A DNA stretch of 59,823 nucleotides from Prevotella sp. (lineage in GTDB: Bacteria; Bacteroidota; Bacteroidia; Bacteroidales; Bacteroidaceae): positions 1 through 59,823 of the forward strand of contig JAGCZA010000090.1 of assembly GCA_017960525.1 (NCBI GenBank), read 5' to 3'. Made by a program: the position numbers and the translations under genes. The notes under the pieces were generated by a model, which saw only the letters and a list, made by a program, of their open reading frames with translations, was not told where the DNA came from and did no database searches. Below, in pieces: positions 41,539-49,393 of the stretch. Numbering within the stretch: position 1 is the stretch's first letter; the number at the start of each line of letters is the position of its first letter.

Positions 41539-42915
41539 ATGGCAAATGTTATTAAGCTACGCAAAGGCTTAGACATTCACCTGCAAGGCAAGGCCGAGGA
41601 GACCAAACTCACGCTGAAGTCTAACGGGCGCTATGCGCTGGTGCCCGACGATTTCGAGGGAGTGACGCCCAAGGTCGTTGTCCGTGAGGGTGACACTGTC
41701 AAGGCCGGGGATGCGCTGTTCGTCAACAAGCAGTATCCCGAAGTGAGGTTCGCCTCGCCCGTCAGCGGCAAGGTGACTGCCGTGGAACGCGGAGACCGTC
41801 GCAAGGTGCTCTGCGTCAGGGTGGAGGCCGACAAGGAGCAGCAGTATGCCGACTTTGGCCGCCACGACGTGGCCACGATGGACGGCCAGGCCGTCAAGGA
41901 GTTGTTGCTCAAGGCCGGACTTTTTGGTTACATCAATCAGTTGCCTTATGCCGTGTCTGCCAATCCGGAGACCGAGCCGAAGGCAATTTTCGTGTCGGCA
42001 CTGCGCGACAAGCCGCTGGCCGCCAGTTTCGACTATGAGGTGAAAGGCCAGGAGCAGGACTTCCTGACCGGCCTGCAAGCCCTGTCGAAGATGGCAAAGA
42101 CCTATGTTGGTGTAGGAACTAATTCGATTCTTGTAGAGAAACTACAGTCTCTCAACACTCAACCCTCAACTCTCAACAACATCGAGGTGACTATTTTTGA
42201 CGGCCCCTGCCCCGCAGGCAATGTGGGTGTGCAGGTGAACCACATTGATCCGGTGAACAAGGGCGAGGTGGTGTGGACCATTGGCGATCCAACGGTGGTG
42301 CTCTTCATCGGTCGTCTATTCAATACGGGCCGAGTAAACCTGAGGCGCACCGTGGCCCTCTGTGGCAGCGAGGTGAAGAAGCCCTGCTATGTGGATATGC
42401 TCGTGGGCGAGGAACTGTCGACGCTGCTCTCCAACAGCTACGATGCCGGCCACAGCGTGCGCATCATCAACGGCAATGTGCTGACGGGCCGCGTCACCAC
42501 GAAGGATGGTTATCTGGGTGCACACTCATCGGAGATTACGGTCATCCCCGAAGGCGACGATGCCGACGAGATGCTGGGCTGGATTATGCCGCGCTTCAAG
42601 CAGTTCTCTGTGAACCGCAGTTACTTCTCATGGCTCTGCGGCAAGAAGGCCTACGCGCTGGATGCCCGTGTGAAGGGTGGTGAACGCCACATCATCATGA
42701 GCGGCGAGTACGACCGCGTGCTGCCTATGGACATCTATGGCGAGTATCTCATCAAGGCCATCATTACTGGCGACATTGACCGTCAGGAGGCTCTTGGCAT
42801 CTACGAGGTCAGTCCTGAAGACTTCGCCCTGGCCGAGTTCGTGGACTCGTCGAAACTCGAACTGCAACGCATCGTGCGTGAAGGACTGAACATTTTACGA
42901 AAAGAAAACGCATAG
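41539..42915 (+). CDS. nqrA: Na+-translocating NADH:quinone reductase subunit A
   Basis: 458 aa. NqrA of the sodium-pumping NADH dehydrogenase: KLRKGLDIHLQGKAE at the N-terminus, the RnfC-like barrel-sandwich segments (VVREGDTVKAGDALFVNK, PEVRFASPVSGKV), FDGPCPAGNVGVQVNHIDPV and RVVLPMDIYGE-like VLPMDIYGEYL near the end. Membrane-attached, no own redox centre. Odd: residues about 202-214 (KLQSLNTQPSTLNN) are encoded by CTCTCAACA repeats placed in frame between VGTNSILVE and IEVTIFDGP. The insertion must be tolerated, as the gene is otherwise intact. Confidence 0.95.
   Translation: MANVIKLRKGLDIHLQGKAEETKLTLKSNGRYALVPDDFEGVTPKVVVREGDTVKAGDALFVNKQYPEVRFASPVSGKVTAVERGDRRKVLCVRVEADKEQQYADFGRHDVATMDGQAVKELLLKAGLFGYINQLPYAVSANPETEPKAIFVSALRDKPLAASFDYEVKGQEQDFLTGLQALSKMAKTYVGVGTNSILVEKLQSLNTQPSTLNNIEVTIFDGPCPAGNVGVQVNHIDPVNKGEVVWTIGDPTVVLFIGRLFNTGRVNLRRTVALCGSEVKKPCYVDMLVGEELSTLLSNSYDAGHSVRIINGNVLTGRVTTKDGYLGAHSSEITVIPEGDDADEMLGWIMPRFKQFSVNRSYFSWLCGKKAYALDARVKGGERHIIMSGEYDRVLPMDIYGEYLIKAIITGDIDRQEALGIYEVSPEDFALAEFVDSSKLELQRIVREGLNILRKENA
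42141..42180 (+). repeat. in-frame CTCTCAACA repeat in nqrA
   Basis: ctctcaacactcaaccctca and actctcaac; translation SLNTQPSTLNN, close to SLNSQSSTLNS in the GH31 insertion. Intergenic relative at 15220. Confidence 0.78.
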
Positions 42916-42918
42916 TAA

Positions 42919-42982
42919 TACACCACGAATTACACAAATTAATCGAATTATAATTTGTGAAATTTGAGAAATTCGTGGTCAA
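42919..42982. repeat. CACGAATTAC inverted repeat between nqrA and nqrB
   Basis: accacgaattacacaaatta at 42921 and the complementary ...gaaattcgtggt ending 42979 can pair, placing a hairpin in the operon mRNA. Same family as 29561-29778. Confidence 0.7.
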
Positions 42983-42995
42983 AAGAATAAGAAGT

Positions 42996-44180
42996 ATGAG
43001 TTTTTTAAGGAGTTATTTAAATAAGATCAAGCCGAACTTCGAGGAGGGCGGAAAACTGCATGCGTTCCGCTCGGTGTTCGACGGCTTCGAGACGTTCCTC
43101 TACGTGCCCAACGACACGGCGAAGACGGGCGTTCATGTTCACGACGCCATCGACTCGAAGCGCATCATGAGCATGGTGGTCATCGCACTGATGCCGGCCA
43201 TGCTGTTCGGCATGTACAATGTGGGCTACCAGAACGCCCTGGCCGCCAATGCGCTGGCTTCGACGGGCTTCTGGGAAATGTTCTTCTTCGGCTTCCTCGC
43301 CGTGCTGCCCAAGATTCTCGTCTCCTACATCGTAGGCCTCGGCATCGAGTTTGCCTGGGCACAGTGGAAGGGCGAGGAGATTCAGGAAGGATTCCTCGTT
43401 TCGGGTATCCTCATCCCGCTGATTATCCCTGTGGAGTGCCCGCTGTGGATTCTTGCCATCGCCGTCGCCTTTGCCGTCATCATCGGCAAAGAGATTTTCG
43501 GCGGTACAGGTATGAACATCTTCAACCCCGCGCTCCTCTGCCGCGCCTTTCTCTTCTTCGCCTATCCGTCGAAGATGTCGGGCGACCAGGTATGGGTGGC
43601 ACAGGACAGCATCTTCGGACTGGGCCAGACGCTGCCCGACGGCTTCACGATGGCCACGCCCCTCGGGCAGATGGGCCAGGGGGTACATCCTGATGCTTCT
43701 TTATGCGACATGATTTGCGGTTTCATACCCGGCTCTATCGGTGAGACCAGCGTCATCGCCATCGCCATTGGTGCTGTTATTCTGTTGTGGACGGGAATAG
43801 CTTCATGGCGTACTATGTTGAGTGTATTTATTGGTGGAGGCTTGATGGCATTTATTTTTGAGAAGACAGGAAACTTCACCTTTGGGTGCCAAATAGTGCC
43901 TTGGTATGTTCAGTTTGTGATGGGCGGATTCGCCTTCGGTGCTGTGTTCATGGCAACTGACCCTGTTACCTCCTGCCGTACCCAATGCGGTCAGTATATC
44001 TATGGCTTCATCATCGGTGCAATGGCCATCATCATCCGTGTGATGAACCCCGGTTATCCCGAGGGCATGATGCTCGCCATCCTGCTGATGAATATGTTTG
44101 CTCCTACCATCGACCACTTTGTGGTGGAAAGGAATATCAGTAAACGAATGAAAAGGACTAACAGGAGTGCAGGAGTGTAG
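42996..44180 (+). CDS. nqrB: Na+-NQR subunit B
   Basis: 394 aa from the ATG at 42996. The frame is open 13 codons earlier, but through a repeat. Integral membrane subunit with about ten helices. The flavinylation-type motif DGFTMAT (D-G-x-T-x-A-T, about residue 222) should carry covalent FMN; further blocks are FGGTGMNIFNPALLCRAFLFFAYP and VTSCRTQCGQYIYGFIIG. The last six codons (NRSAGV) belong to a GGAGTTCAG-type repeat, so the C-terminus was probably changed by it. Confidence 0.95.
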   Translation: MSFLRSYLNKIKPNFEEGGKLHAFRSVFDGFETFLYVPNDTAKTGVHVHDAIDSKRIMSMVVIALMPAMLFGMYNVGYQNALAANALASTGFWEMFFFGFLAVLPKILVSYIVGLGIEFAWAQWKGEEIQEGFLVSGILIPLIIPVECPLWILAIAVAFAVIIGKEIFGGTGMNIFNPALLCRAFLFFAYPSKMSGDQVWVAQDSIFGLGQTLPDGFTMATPLGQMGQGVHPDASLCDMICGFIPGSIGETSVIAIAIGAVILLWTGIASWRTMLSVFIGGGLMAFIFEKTGNFTFGCQIVPWYVQFVMGGFAFGAVFMATDPVTSCRTQCGQYIYGFIIGAMAIIIRVMNPGYPEGMMLAILLMNMFAPTIDHFVVERNISKRMKRTNRSAGV

Positions 44181-44270
44181 GGGTTCAGGAGTTCAGACAA
44201 TAGTTTATTGCCAAAGACTCCGCGAAAATACTAACGTCTGAACTCCCGAACTCCTGAACTCCTGAACTCC
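44164..44270. repeat. GGAGTTCAGG inverted repeat without ORF, between nqrB and nqrC
   Basis: Left arm aggagtgcag...ggttcaggagttcagaca (44164-44199), right arm gtctgaactcccgaactcct and gaactcctgaactcc (44236-44270), with a 36-nt loop. Same arms as around the IVP pseudogene at 48837-49377. Confidence 0.8.
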
Positions 44271-44285
44271 AATAACAAAGGAACT

Positions 44286-44987
44286 ATGGGAAAGTTAAAT
44301 ACAAATTCGAACTCGTACATTATTATATATAGTGCGATACTGGTGGTCATCGTGGCCTTCCTGCTGGCTTTCATCTTCAAGGCACTGAAGCCGATGCAGG
44401 ATGCCAACGTTGCCCTCGACATTAAGAAGCAGATACTCTACTCGCTGAACATCCGTGATCTCGACGGTGCTGCCGCAGAGGCCAAGTACGCCGAGGTGGT
44501 GAAGAACGAGGGCGAGATTGACGGCCAGAAATACTACGCCTGCGAGATTGACGGTGAGGACATCCTCGTGGTCTCCCTGAAGGGTATGGGACTCTGGGGC
44601 GGCATCAGCGGCTATATTTCCATCCACGGCGATGAGGTTCCCGTTGTCTATGGTGCTTATTTCAACCACGAGAGCGAGACCGCCGGCCTGGGGGCCGAGA
44701 TCAAGGACTCGCAGGCTTGGCAGGAGAAGTTCATCGGCAAGAAGGTCTTCGTCGACCCAGCCGACGGTAGCGAAGTGGCTCTCGCCGTGGTCAAGAACGT
44801 GGAAGACCCTGAGACGCAGGTGGACTGTGTGACGGGGGCCACGCTGACCTCCAACGGTGTGAACGACATGATCAAGGCAGGATTGAAGGATGCCGGCAAG
44901 CGCTTCGTTCAGCTGTTTGTGACCATGCAGTGCGTGAAGGACCCTGAGCCTTGTGAGGCAGACTCAACAGCCATCGAAGCAGAGTAA
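44286..44987 (+). CDS. nqrC: Na+-NQR subunit C
   Basis: 233 aa, one N-terminal membrane anchor (about 10-33), then a periplasmic FMN-binding domain. The flavinylated Thr is in DCVTGATLTSNGVND (S/T-G-A-T motif near 182). Other family blocks are GMGLWGGISGYI and HESETAGLGAEI. The tail after 215 is acidic and Cys-containing (CVKDPEPCEAD), longer than usual. It follows the inverted-repeat gap with a short spacing of 15 nt. Confidence 0.95.
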   Translation: MGKLNTNSNSYIIIYSAILVVIVAFLLAFIFKALKPMQDANVALDIKKQILYSLNIRDLDGAAAEAKYAEVVKNEGEIDGQKYYACEIDGEDILVVSLKGMGLWGGISGYISIHGDEVPVVYGAYFNHESETAGLGAEIKDSQAWQEKFIGKKVFVDPADGSEVALAVVKNVEDPETQVDCVTGATLTSNGVNDMIKAGLKDAGKRFVQLFVTMQCVKDPEPCEADSTAIEAE

Positions 44988-45023
44988 TAAATCGTAAATC
45001 GAAAATTAGTAAATCGTAAATTA
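44986..45023 (+). repeat. AAATCGTAAAT repeat between nqrC and nqrD
   Basis: taataaatcgtaaatcgaaa and attagtaaatcgtaaatta fill the whole 38-nt gap. The same words are in frame in the GH31 gene at 29131-29167 and partly at 14590. Confidence 0.75.
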
Positions 45024-45025
45024 CT

Positions 45026-45646
45026 ATGGCATTATTCAGTAAACAAAACAAGGAGGTCTTCACCAACCCGTTGAACCTCGACCACCCCATTCTCGGCCAG
45101 GTACTCGGTATCTGTTCGGCTCTGGCTGTGACTTCGCAGCTGAAGCCCGCCATCGTCATGGGTATTGCCGTGACGGTGATTACGGCCTTCGCCAATGTGA
45201 TTATCTCGCTCATCCGCAACACCATCCCCAACCGCATCCGCATCGTGGTGCAGCTCGTTGTGGTGGCAGCGCTGGTGACCATCGTCTCGCAAATCCTGAA
45301 GGCCTACGTCTATGATGTAAGTGTTCAGCTGAGCGTCTACGTGGGACTTATCATCACCAACTGTATTCTCATGGGCCGTCTGGAGGCCTTCGCCATGCAG
45401 AACAAGCCCTGGCCCTCGTTCCTCGATGGTTTGGGTAACGGCATCGGCTACGCCATGATTCTTATCATCGTGGGTGCTGTGCGCGAGTTCTTCGGACGCG
45501 GCTCGCTGCTTGGCTTCCAGATTCTGCCCGATGCCGTCTATGAGGCCGGCTACATCAACAATGGTATGATGACCATGCCCGCTATGGCGCTCATCCTCGT
45601 TGGTATTGTGATTTGGGTACACAGAGCATACTTTTATAAAAAATAA
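45026..45646 (+). CDS. nqrD: Na+-NQR subunit D
   Basis: 206 aa, six helices of the NqrD/RnfE type. Conserved stretches: NPLNLDHPILGQVLGICSALAVT, IRIVVQLVVVAALVTIVSQILKAY, ITNCILMGRLEAFAMQNKPWPSFLDGLGNGIGY and VREFFGRGSLLG. With NqrE it forms the antiparallel pair that binds the intramembrane iron centre (conserved Cys in TNCI). Its end runs into an A-rich arm that starts the IVP cassette. Confidence 0.96.
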   Translation: MALFSKQNKEVFTNPLNLDHPILGQVLGICSALAVTSQLKPAIVMGIAVTVITAFANVIISLIRNTIPNRIRIVVQLVVVAALVTIVSQILKAYVYDVSVQLSVYVGLIITNCILMGRLEAFAMQNKPWPSFLDGLGNGIGYAMILIIVGAVREFFGRGSLLGFQILPDAVYEAGYINNGMMTMPAMALILVGIVIWVHRAYFYKK

Positions 45647-46078
45647 AAAATTAAAAAAATAAAAAAATATAAAAGTTATGCAGAACGATAATGTTATGGA
45701 ACAGCTAACGATTAAGTTCGCTTTGCGCATTATTAAACTCTATAAGTATCTTATTTCGGATAAAAAAGAGTTTGTAATGTCAAAACAGATATATCGTAGC
45801 GGTACCAGCATTGGGGCTAACGTAGCTGAAAGCAAGACCGCACAAAGCGATGCAGACTTTATTAGTAAGCTTAGCATAGCATTGAAAGAGGCAAACGAAA
45901 CAAAGTATTGGCTCGTATTACTGCATGAGTCTGAAACAATCAATGATGATGAATTTAAGTCTATTGAGAATGATATAAACACTATCATCGGAACTCTTAT
46001 TATCATTATCAAGAAGAAAAAAGGGTTACAGTAAAATGCAGGCGCAGCTTTTTTTATTTTTTTATTTTTTTATTGTTT
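45640..46078. repeat. A-rich/T-rich inverted arms around an IVP-family gene
   Basis: Left arm ataaaaaattaaaaaaataa continuing to 45675; right arm from 46050, tttttttatttttttatttt, to 46078. They pair over about 26 nt, with the four-helix-bundle gene in the loop between nqrD and nqrE. Confidence 0.7.
45678..46034 (+). CDS. four-helix-bundle protein, 23S rRNA IVP family, inside the nqr operon
   Basis: 118 aa. The family pattern is clear: FALRIIKLYKYLI, then KEFVMSKQIYRSGTSIGANVAESKTAQSDADFISKLSIALKEANETKYWLVLLHES (R-S-x-x-S-I-x-A-N-x-x-E, then ALKE..E..YWL), and a last helix INTIIGTLIIIIKKKKG. Related proteins are encoded in intervening sequences of 23S rRNA genes and in DGR accessory (Avd) genes, and they bind nucleic acid. 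Its place between nqrD and nqrE is foreign to the operon, and the gene is much richer in A/T than its neighbours. An ATG at 45696 (MEQLT) is an alternative start. Confidence 0.9.
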   Translation: MQNDNVMEQLTIKFALRIIKLYKYLISDKKEFVMSKQIYRSGTSIGANVAESKTAQSDADFISKLSIALKEANETKYWLVLLHESETINDDEFKSIENDINTIIGTLIIIIKKKKGLQ

Positions 46079-46091
46079 AAACTTTCAAACT

Positions 46092-46718
46092 ATGGAACAT
46101 ATAATTAGTCTATTCTTCAGGTCCATCTTTGTGGACAACATGATATTTGCCTTCTTCCTCGGCATGTGCTCCTACCTTGCTGTGTCGAAGACGGTGAAGA
46201 CCTCCTTGGGGCTTGGCTTGGCTGTGACCTTCGTGCTCACCGTCACCGTGCCCGTGAACTATCTGCTACAGACGAAGGTGCTGGGCGACGGCTGCCTCGC
46301 TGAGGGTGTCGACTTGAGCTACCTCTCGTTCATCCTCTTCATTGGTGTCATCGCCGGTATGGTGCAGCTCGTCGAGATGACGGTTGAGAAGTACTCGCCC
46401 TCGCTCTATGCAGCCTTGGGCATCTTCCTGCCGCTGATTGCCGTGAACTGCGCCATCATGGGTGCGTCGCTCTTCATGCAGCAGCGCATACTGATGGAAC
46501 CCGACAACACGCAGGCCATCACCTCCGTATGGGATGCCGTCGTCTATGGCTTCGGGTCCGGCATCGGTTGGACGCTGGCCATTGTCTCGCTCGGTGCCAT
46601 CCGTGAGAAAATGCAGTACTGCGACGTGCCGCGCCCGTTGCAAGGATTAGGTATTACGTTCATCGTCGTGGGCCTCATGGCTATGGCAATGATGTGTTTT
46701 TCTGGATTAAATATTTAA
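46092..46718 (+). CDS. nqrE: Na+-NQR subunit E
   Basis: 208 aa, six helices, NqrE/RnfA type: [34 protein letters not shown] at the start (conserved Cys in GMCS for the intramembrane iron site), [40 protein letters not shown] and [20 protein letters not shown]. It is translated from an ATG 13 nt beyond the T-rich right arm of the IVP cassette. Confidence 0.96.
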   Translation: MEHIISLFFRSIFVDNMIFAFFLGMCSYLAVSKTVKTSLGLGLAVTFVLTVTVPVNYLLQTKVLGDGCLAEGVDLSYLSFILFIGVIAGMVQLVEMTVEKYSPSLYAALGIFLPLIAVNCAIMGASLFMQQRILMEPDNTQAITSVWDAVVYGFGSGIGWTLAIVSLGAIREKMQYCDVPRPLQGLGITFIVVGLMAMAMMCFSGLNI

Positions 46719-46724
46719 GGAAGT

Positions 46725-47993
46725 ATGGCACAGTTTATAGCATATAGCATTGGAGTATTCCTGACGGTTATACTTCTTTTGGTGATAATTTTGCTGGTGG
46801 CCAAAAAGTATTTGAGTCCATCGGGCAATGTGAATATTGTGGTGAATGGCGACCGCACGCTCTCCGTGGCGCAGGGAAATAACTTGATGGCCACGCTCAA
46901 CGAGAACGGCATCTTCCTGCCCTCGGCCTGCGGCGGAAAGGCCAGTTGCGGACAGTGCAAGGTGCAGGTCTTAGAGGGTGGGGGAGAGATTCTCGACTCT
47001 GAGAAGAGCCATTTCACCCGCAAGCAAATCAAGGACCACTGGCGTCTGGGCTGCCAGACGAAGGTGAAGGGCGACCTGAAGATTCATGTCGACGAGTCGA
47101 TTCTCGGCGTGAAGGAGTACGAGTGCACCGTTATCTCGAACAAGAACGTGGCCACGTTCATCAAGGAGTTCAAGGTGCAGCTGCCTCCGGGTGAGCACAT
47201 GGACTTCCTGCCTGGCTCCTACGCCCAAATCAAGATTCCACAGTTTGACTGCATCGACTACGACACCGACTTCGACAAGAACCTCATTGGCGAGGAATAT
47301 CTGCCCTCGTGGGTGAAGTTCGGCCTGTTCCCGCTGAAGTGCAAGAACCCGGAACCCACCATCCGCGCCTACTCGATGGCCAACTATCCGGCTGAGGGCG
47401 ACGTGTTCATGCTCACCGTGCGTATCGCCACGCCGCCGTTCAAGCCCGACAAGAGTGGCTTTATGGAGGTGAACCCCGGCATAGCCTCGTCGTACATCTT
47501 CTCGCTGAAGCCCGGCGACAAGGTGATTATGAGCGGTCCCTTCGGTGACTTCCACCCGCACTTCGACTCGAAGAAGGAAATGATTTGGGTGGGCGGTGGT
47601 GCCGGTATGGCCCCGTTGCGTGCACAAATTATGCACATGACGAAGACGCTGAACACCCGCGACCGTGAGATGCACTACTTCTATGGTGCACGCGCCCTGA
47701 ACGAGGTCTTCTACCTTGACGACTTCCTCGGCCTGGAGAAGGAGTTCCCCAACTTCCACTTCCACCTGGCCCTCGACCGTCCCGACCCCGCCGCCGATGC
47801 TGCTGGTGTGAAGTACACGCCGGGCTTTGTCCATCAGGTGATGCTCAACACCTACCTGAAGGACCACGAGGCTCCCGAGGACGTGGAATACTATATGTGC
47901 GGTCCCGGCCCCATGTCGGCTGCCGTCGTCTCCATGCTCGACAGCCTCGGCGTTGACCCGGAAAGCATTATGTACGACAACTTCGGAGGATAA
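46725..47993 (+). CDS. nqrF: Na+-NQR subunit F (NADH-oxidising)
   Basis: 422 aa. One membrane anchor (about 4-27), a [2Fe-2S] ferredoxin domain with C69, C75, C78 and C110, an FAD domain (PTIRAYSMANYP, about 208; GIASSYIFSLKPGDKV) and an NADH domain (MIWVGGGAGMAPLRAQIMH, VEYYMCGPGPM). It feeds electrons from NADH into the sodium pump. Its TAA overlaps the ATG of kduI by one base. Confidence 0.97.
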   Translation: MAQFIAYSIGVFLTVILLLVIILLVAKKYLSPSGNVNIVVNGDRTLSVAQGNNLMATLNENGIFLPSACGGKASCGQCKVQVLEGGGEILDSEKSHFTRKQIKDHWRLGCQTKVKGDLKIHVDESILGVKEYECTVISNKNVATFIKEFKVQLPPGEHMDFLPGSYAQIKIPQFDCIDYDTDFDKNLIGEEYLPSWVKFGLFPLKCKNPEPTIRAYSMANYPAEGDVFMLTVRIATPPFKPDKSGFMEVNPGIASSYIFSLKPGDKVIMSGPFGDFHPHFDSKKEMIWVGGGAGMAPLRAQIMHMTKTLNTRDREMHYFYGARALNEVFYLDDFLGLEKEFPNFHFHLALDRPDPAADAAGVKYTPGFVHQVMLNTYLKDHEAPEDVEYYMCGPGPMSAAVVSMLDSLGVDPESIMYDNFGG

Positions 47994-48838
47994 TGAAGAC
48001 GAACTACGAACTGCGCTATGCAGCCCATCCCGAGGATGCCCGCCGCTACGACACGGCACGCCTGCGCCGCGACTTCCTGATAGAGACGCTCTTCACCCCT
48101 GACGAGGTGAATATGGTCTACTCCATGTACGACCGTATGGTGGTGGGCGGCGCTATGCCCGTGGCCGAGGCACTGCCTTTGGAGGCTATCGACCCGCTGT
48201 GCGCCCCCTATTTCACCACGCGCCGCGAGGTGGGCATCTACAACGTGGGAGGCCCTGGCCTGGTGCATATCGTAGGCGAGGCTTCTTACGAAGTGAATTT
48301 CAAGGAGGCAATCTATATTGGCAAGGGTGACCGCGAGGTGACCTTTGCCTCTACAGACCCGCAGCAGCCCGCCAAGTTCTACTTCTGTTCCACCCCTGCC
48401 CATCAGGAATATCCCACCCGTGTCGTCACCAAGGCCGAAGCCGTGGTGGCCCACATGGGCGCGATGGAGACCAGCAACGAGCGCAACATCAACAAGATGC
48501 TCGTCAACCAGGTGTTGCCAACCTGTCAACTCCAGATGGGTATGACGGAGTTGGCGCCGGGAAGTGTGTGGAACACGATGCCGGCGCATACCCATAGCCG
48601 TCGTATGGAGGCCTACTTCTACTTCGACTTGCCCGACGACCAGGCTGTCTGCCACTTTATGGGCGAGCCGCAGGAGACGCGCCACATCTGGCTACGCAAC
48701 GAGCAGGCTGTCCTCTCGCCCGAATGGAGCATCCACAGCGCCGCCGCCACACACAATTACACCTTCATCTGGGGCATGGGAGGCGAGAACTTGGACTATT
48801 CAGACCAGAATTTCACTAAAATCATAGATTTGCGTTAG
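47993..48838 (+). CDS. kduI: 5-dehydro-4-deoxy-D-glucuronate isomerase
   Basis: 281 aa, cupin fold. Family motifs: REVGIYNVGGPGLVHIVGEASYEV, EAIYIGKGDREVTF, PAHTHSRRMEAYFYFDLP with the Zn-binding His-x-His and Glu, and WSIHSAAATHNYTFIWGMGGEN. It converts the 5-keto-4-deoxyuronate released by polysaccharide lyases to 2,5-diketo-3-deoxygluconate. kduD, the next enzyme, follows beyond the IVP remnant. The ATG overlaps the nqrF stop by one base (TAATG), tying uronate catabolism to the sodium pump operon. Confidence 0.96.
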   Translation: MKTNYELRYAAHPEDARRYDTARLRRDFLIETLFTPDEVNMVYSMYDRMVVGGAMPVAEALPLEAIDPLCAPYFTTRREVGIYNVGGPGLVHIVGEASYEVNFKEAIYIGKGDREVTFASTDPQQPAKFYFCSTPAHQEYPTRVVTKAEAVVAHMGAMETSNERNINKMLVNQVLPTCQLQMGMTELAPGSVWNTMPAHTHSRRMEAYFYFDLPDDQAVCHFMGEPQETRHIWLRNEQAVLSPEWSIHSAAATHNYTFIWGMGGENLDYSDQNFTKIIDLR

Positions 48839-49377
48839 GAGTTCTGGAGTTTCTGGAGTTCAGGAGTTCAGACGATAGCTTTGGAATTCAGAAAGTCGAT
48901 AATAATTAAAATCAAAATAGATGACACCTTCATTTTCATTTGAACAAGTTGTTGCATGGCAAAAAGCACATAGTTTTACTATCATTGCCTACCAAATAAC
49001 AAGGTCTTTTCCTAAAGATGAATTATTCGGCCTTACTTCTCAATTTCGTAGGGCTGCTATTTCTATTGAAGCAAATATTGCTGAAGGCTATAGAAACAAG
49101 AAAAATTAAGATTCCTGAATATTTCTGAAGGTAGTCTGGCAGAATGTAGAAATTATATTATCCTTTCACGAGATTTGGAATATATCAACGAAGCTCAATA
49201 CTCTCAATTATACTATTCGATAGAAGAAACAAGTAAACTGTTAACAGCTTATAGCATAGGTATTATTAATAACAATGGAATTAAGGACTGAAGGTCGTCA
49301 AAGATGTTGAGAGAGATAATGCGAAGATGCAAGTACTATCGTCTGAACTCCTGAAACTCCTGAACTCCTGAACTCCT
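48837..49377. repeat. 42-nt inverted arms around an IVP pseudogene
   Basis: Left arm 48837-48878 (aggagttctggag...cagacgatag) and right arm 49336-49377 (ctatcgtctgaac...gaactcct) are inverted copies, differing at only a few of 42 positions. The 457-nt loop contains the IVP remnant. The left arm overlaps the kduI stop codon. Confidence 0.88.
48921..49291 (+). pseudogene. four-helix-bundle (23S IVP family) gene, frameshifted
   Basis: The N-terminal part reads FEQVVAWQKAHSFTIIAYQI, then RRAAISIEANIAEGYRNKKN and stop at 49107-49109. A second frame, from about 49100, continues the family sequence: EKLRFLNISEGSLAECRNYI, then LSRDLEYINEAQYSQL and a tail to the TGA at 49289-49291. R-R-A-x-x-S-I-x-x-N-I-A-E-G and SLAEC are the family hallmarks. 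The frames are joined by a single-base-type frameshift at the AAAAA of 49101-49105. A programmed shift is not excluded, but a dead gene is simpler. Confidence 0.85.
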
Positions 49378-49393
49378 CTAAAAACAACTAACT

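Noticed and set aside
48921-49109. Complete 62-aa protein
   Set aside because: The family sequence continues in another frame to 49291, so this is the first half of a frameshifted gene.
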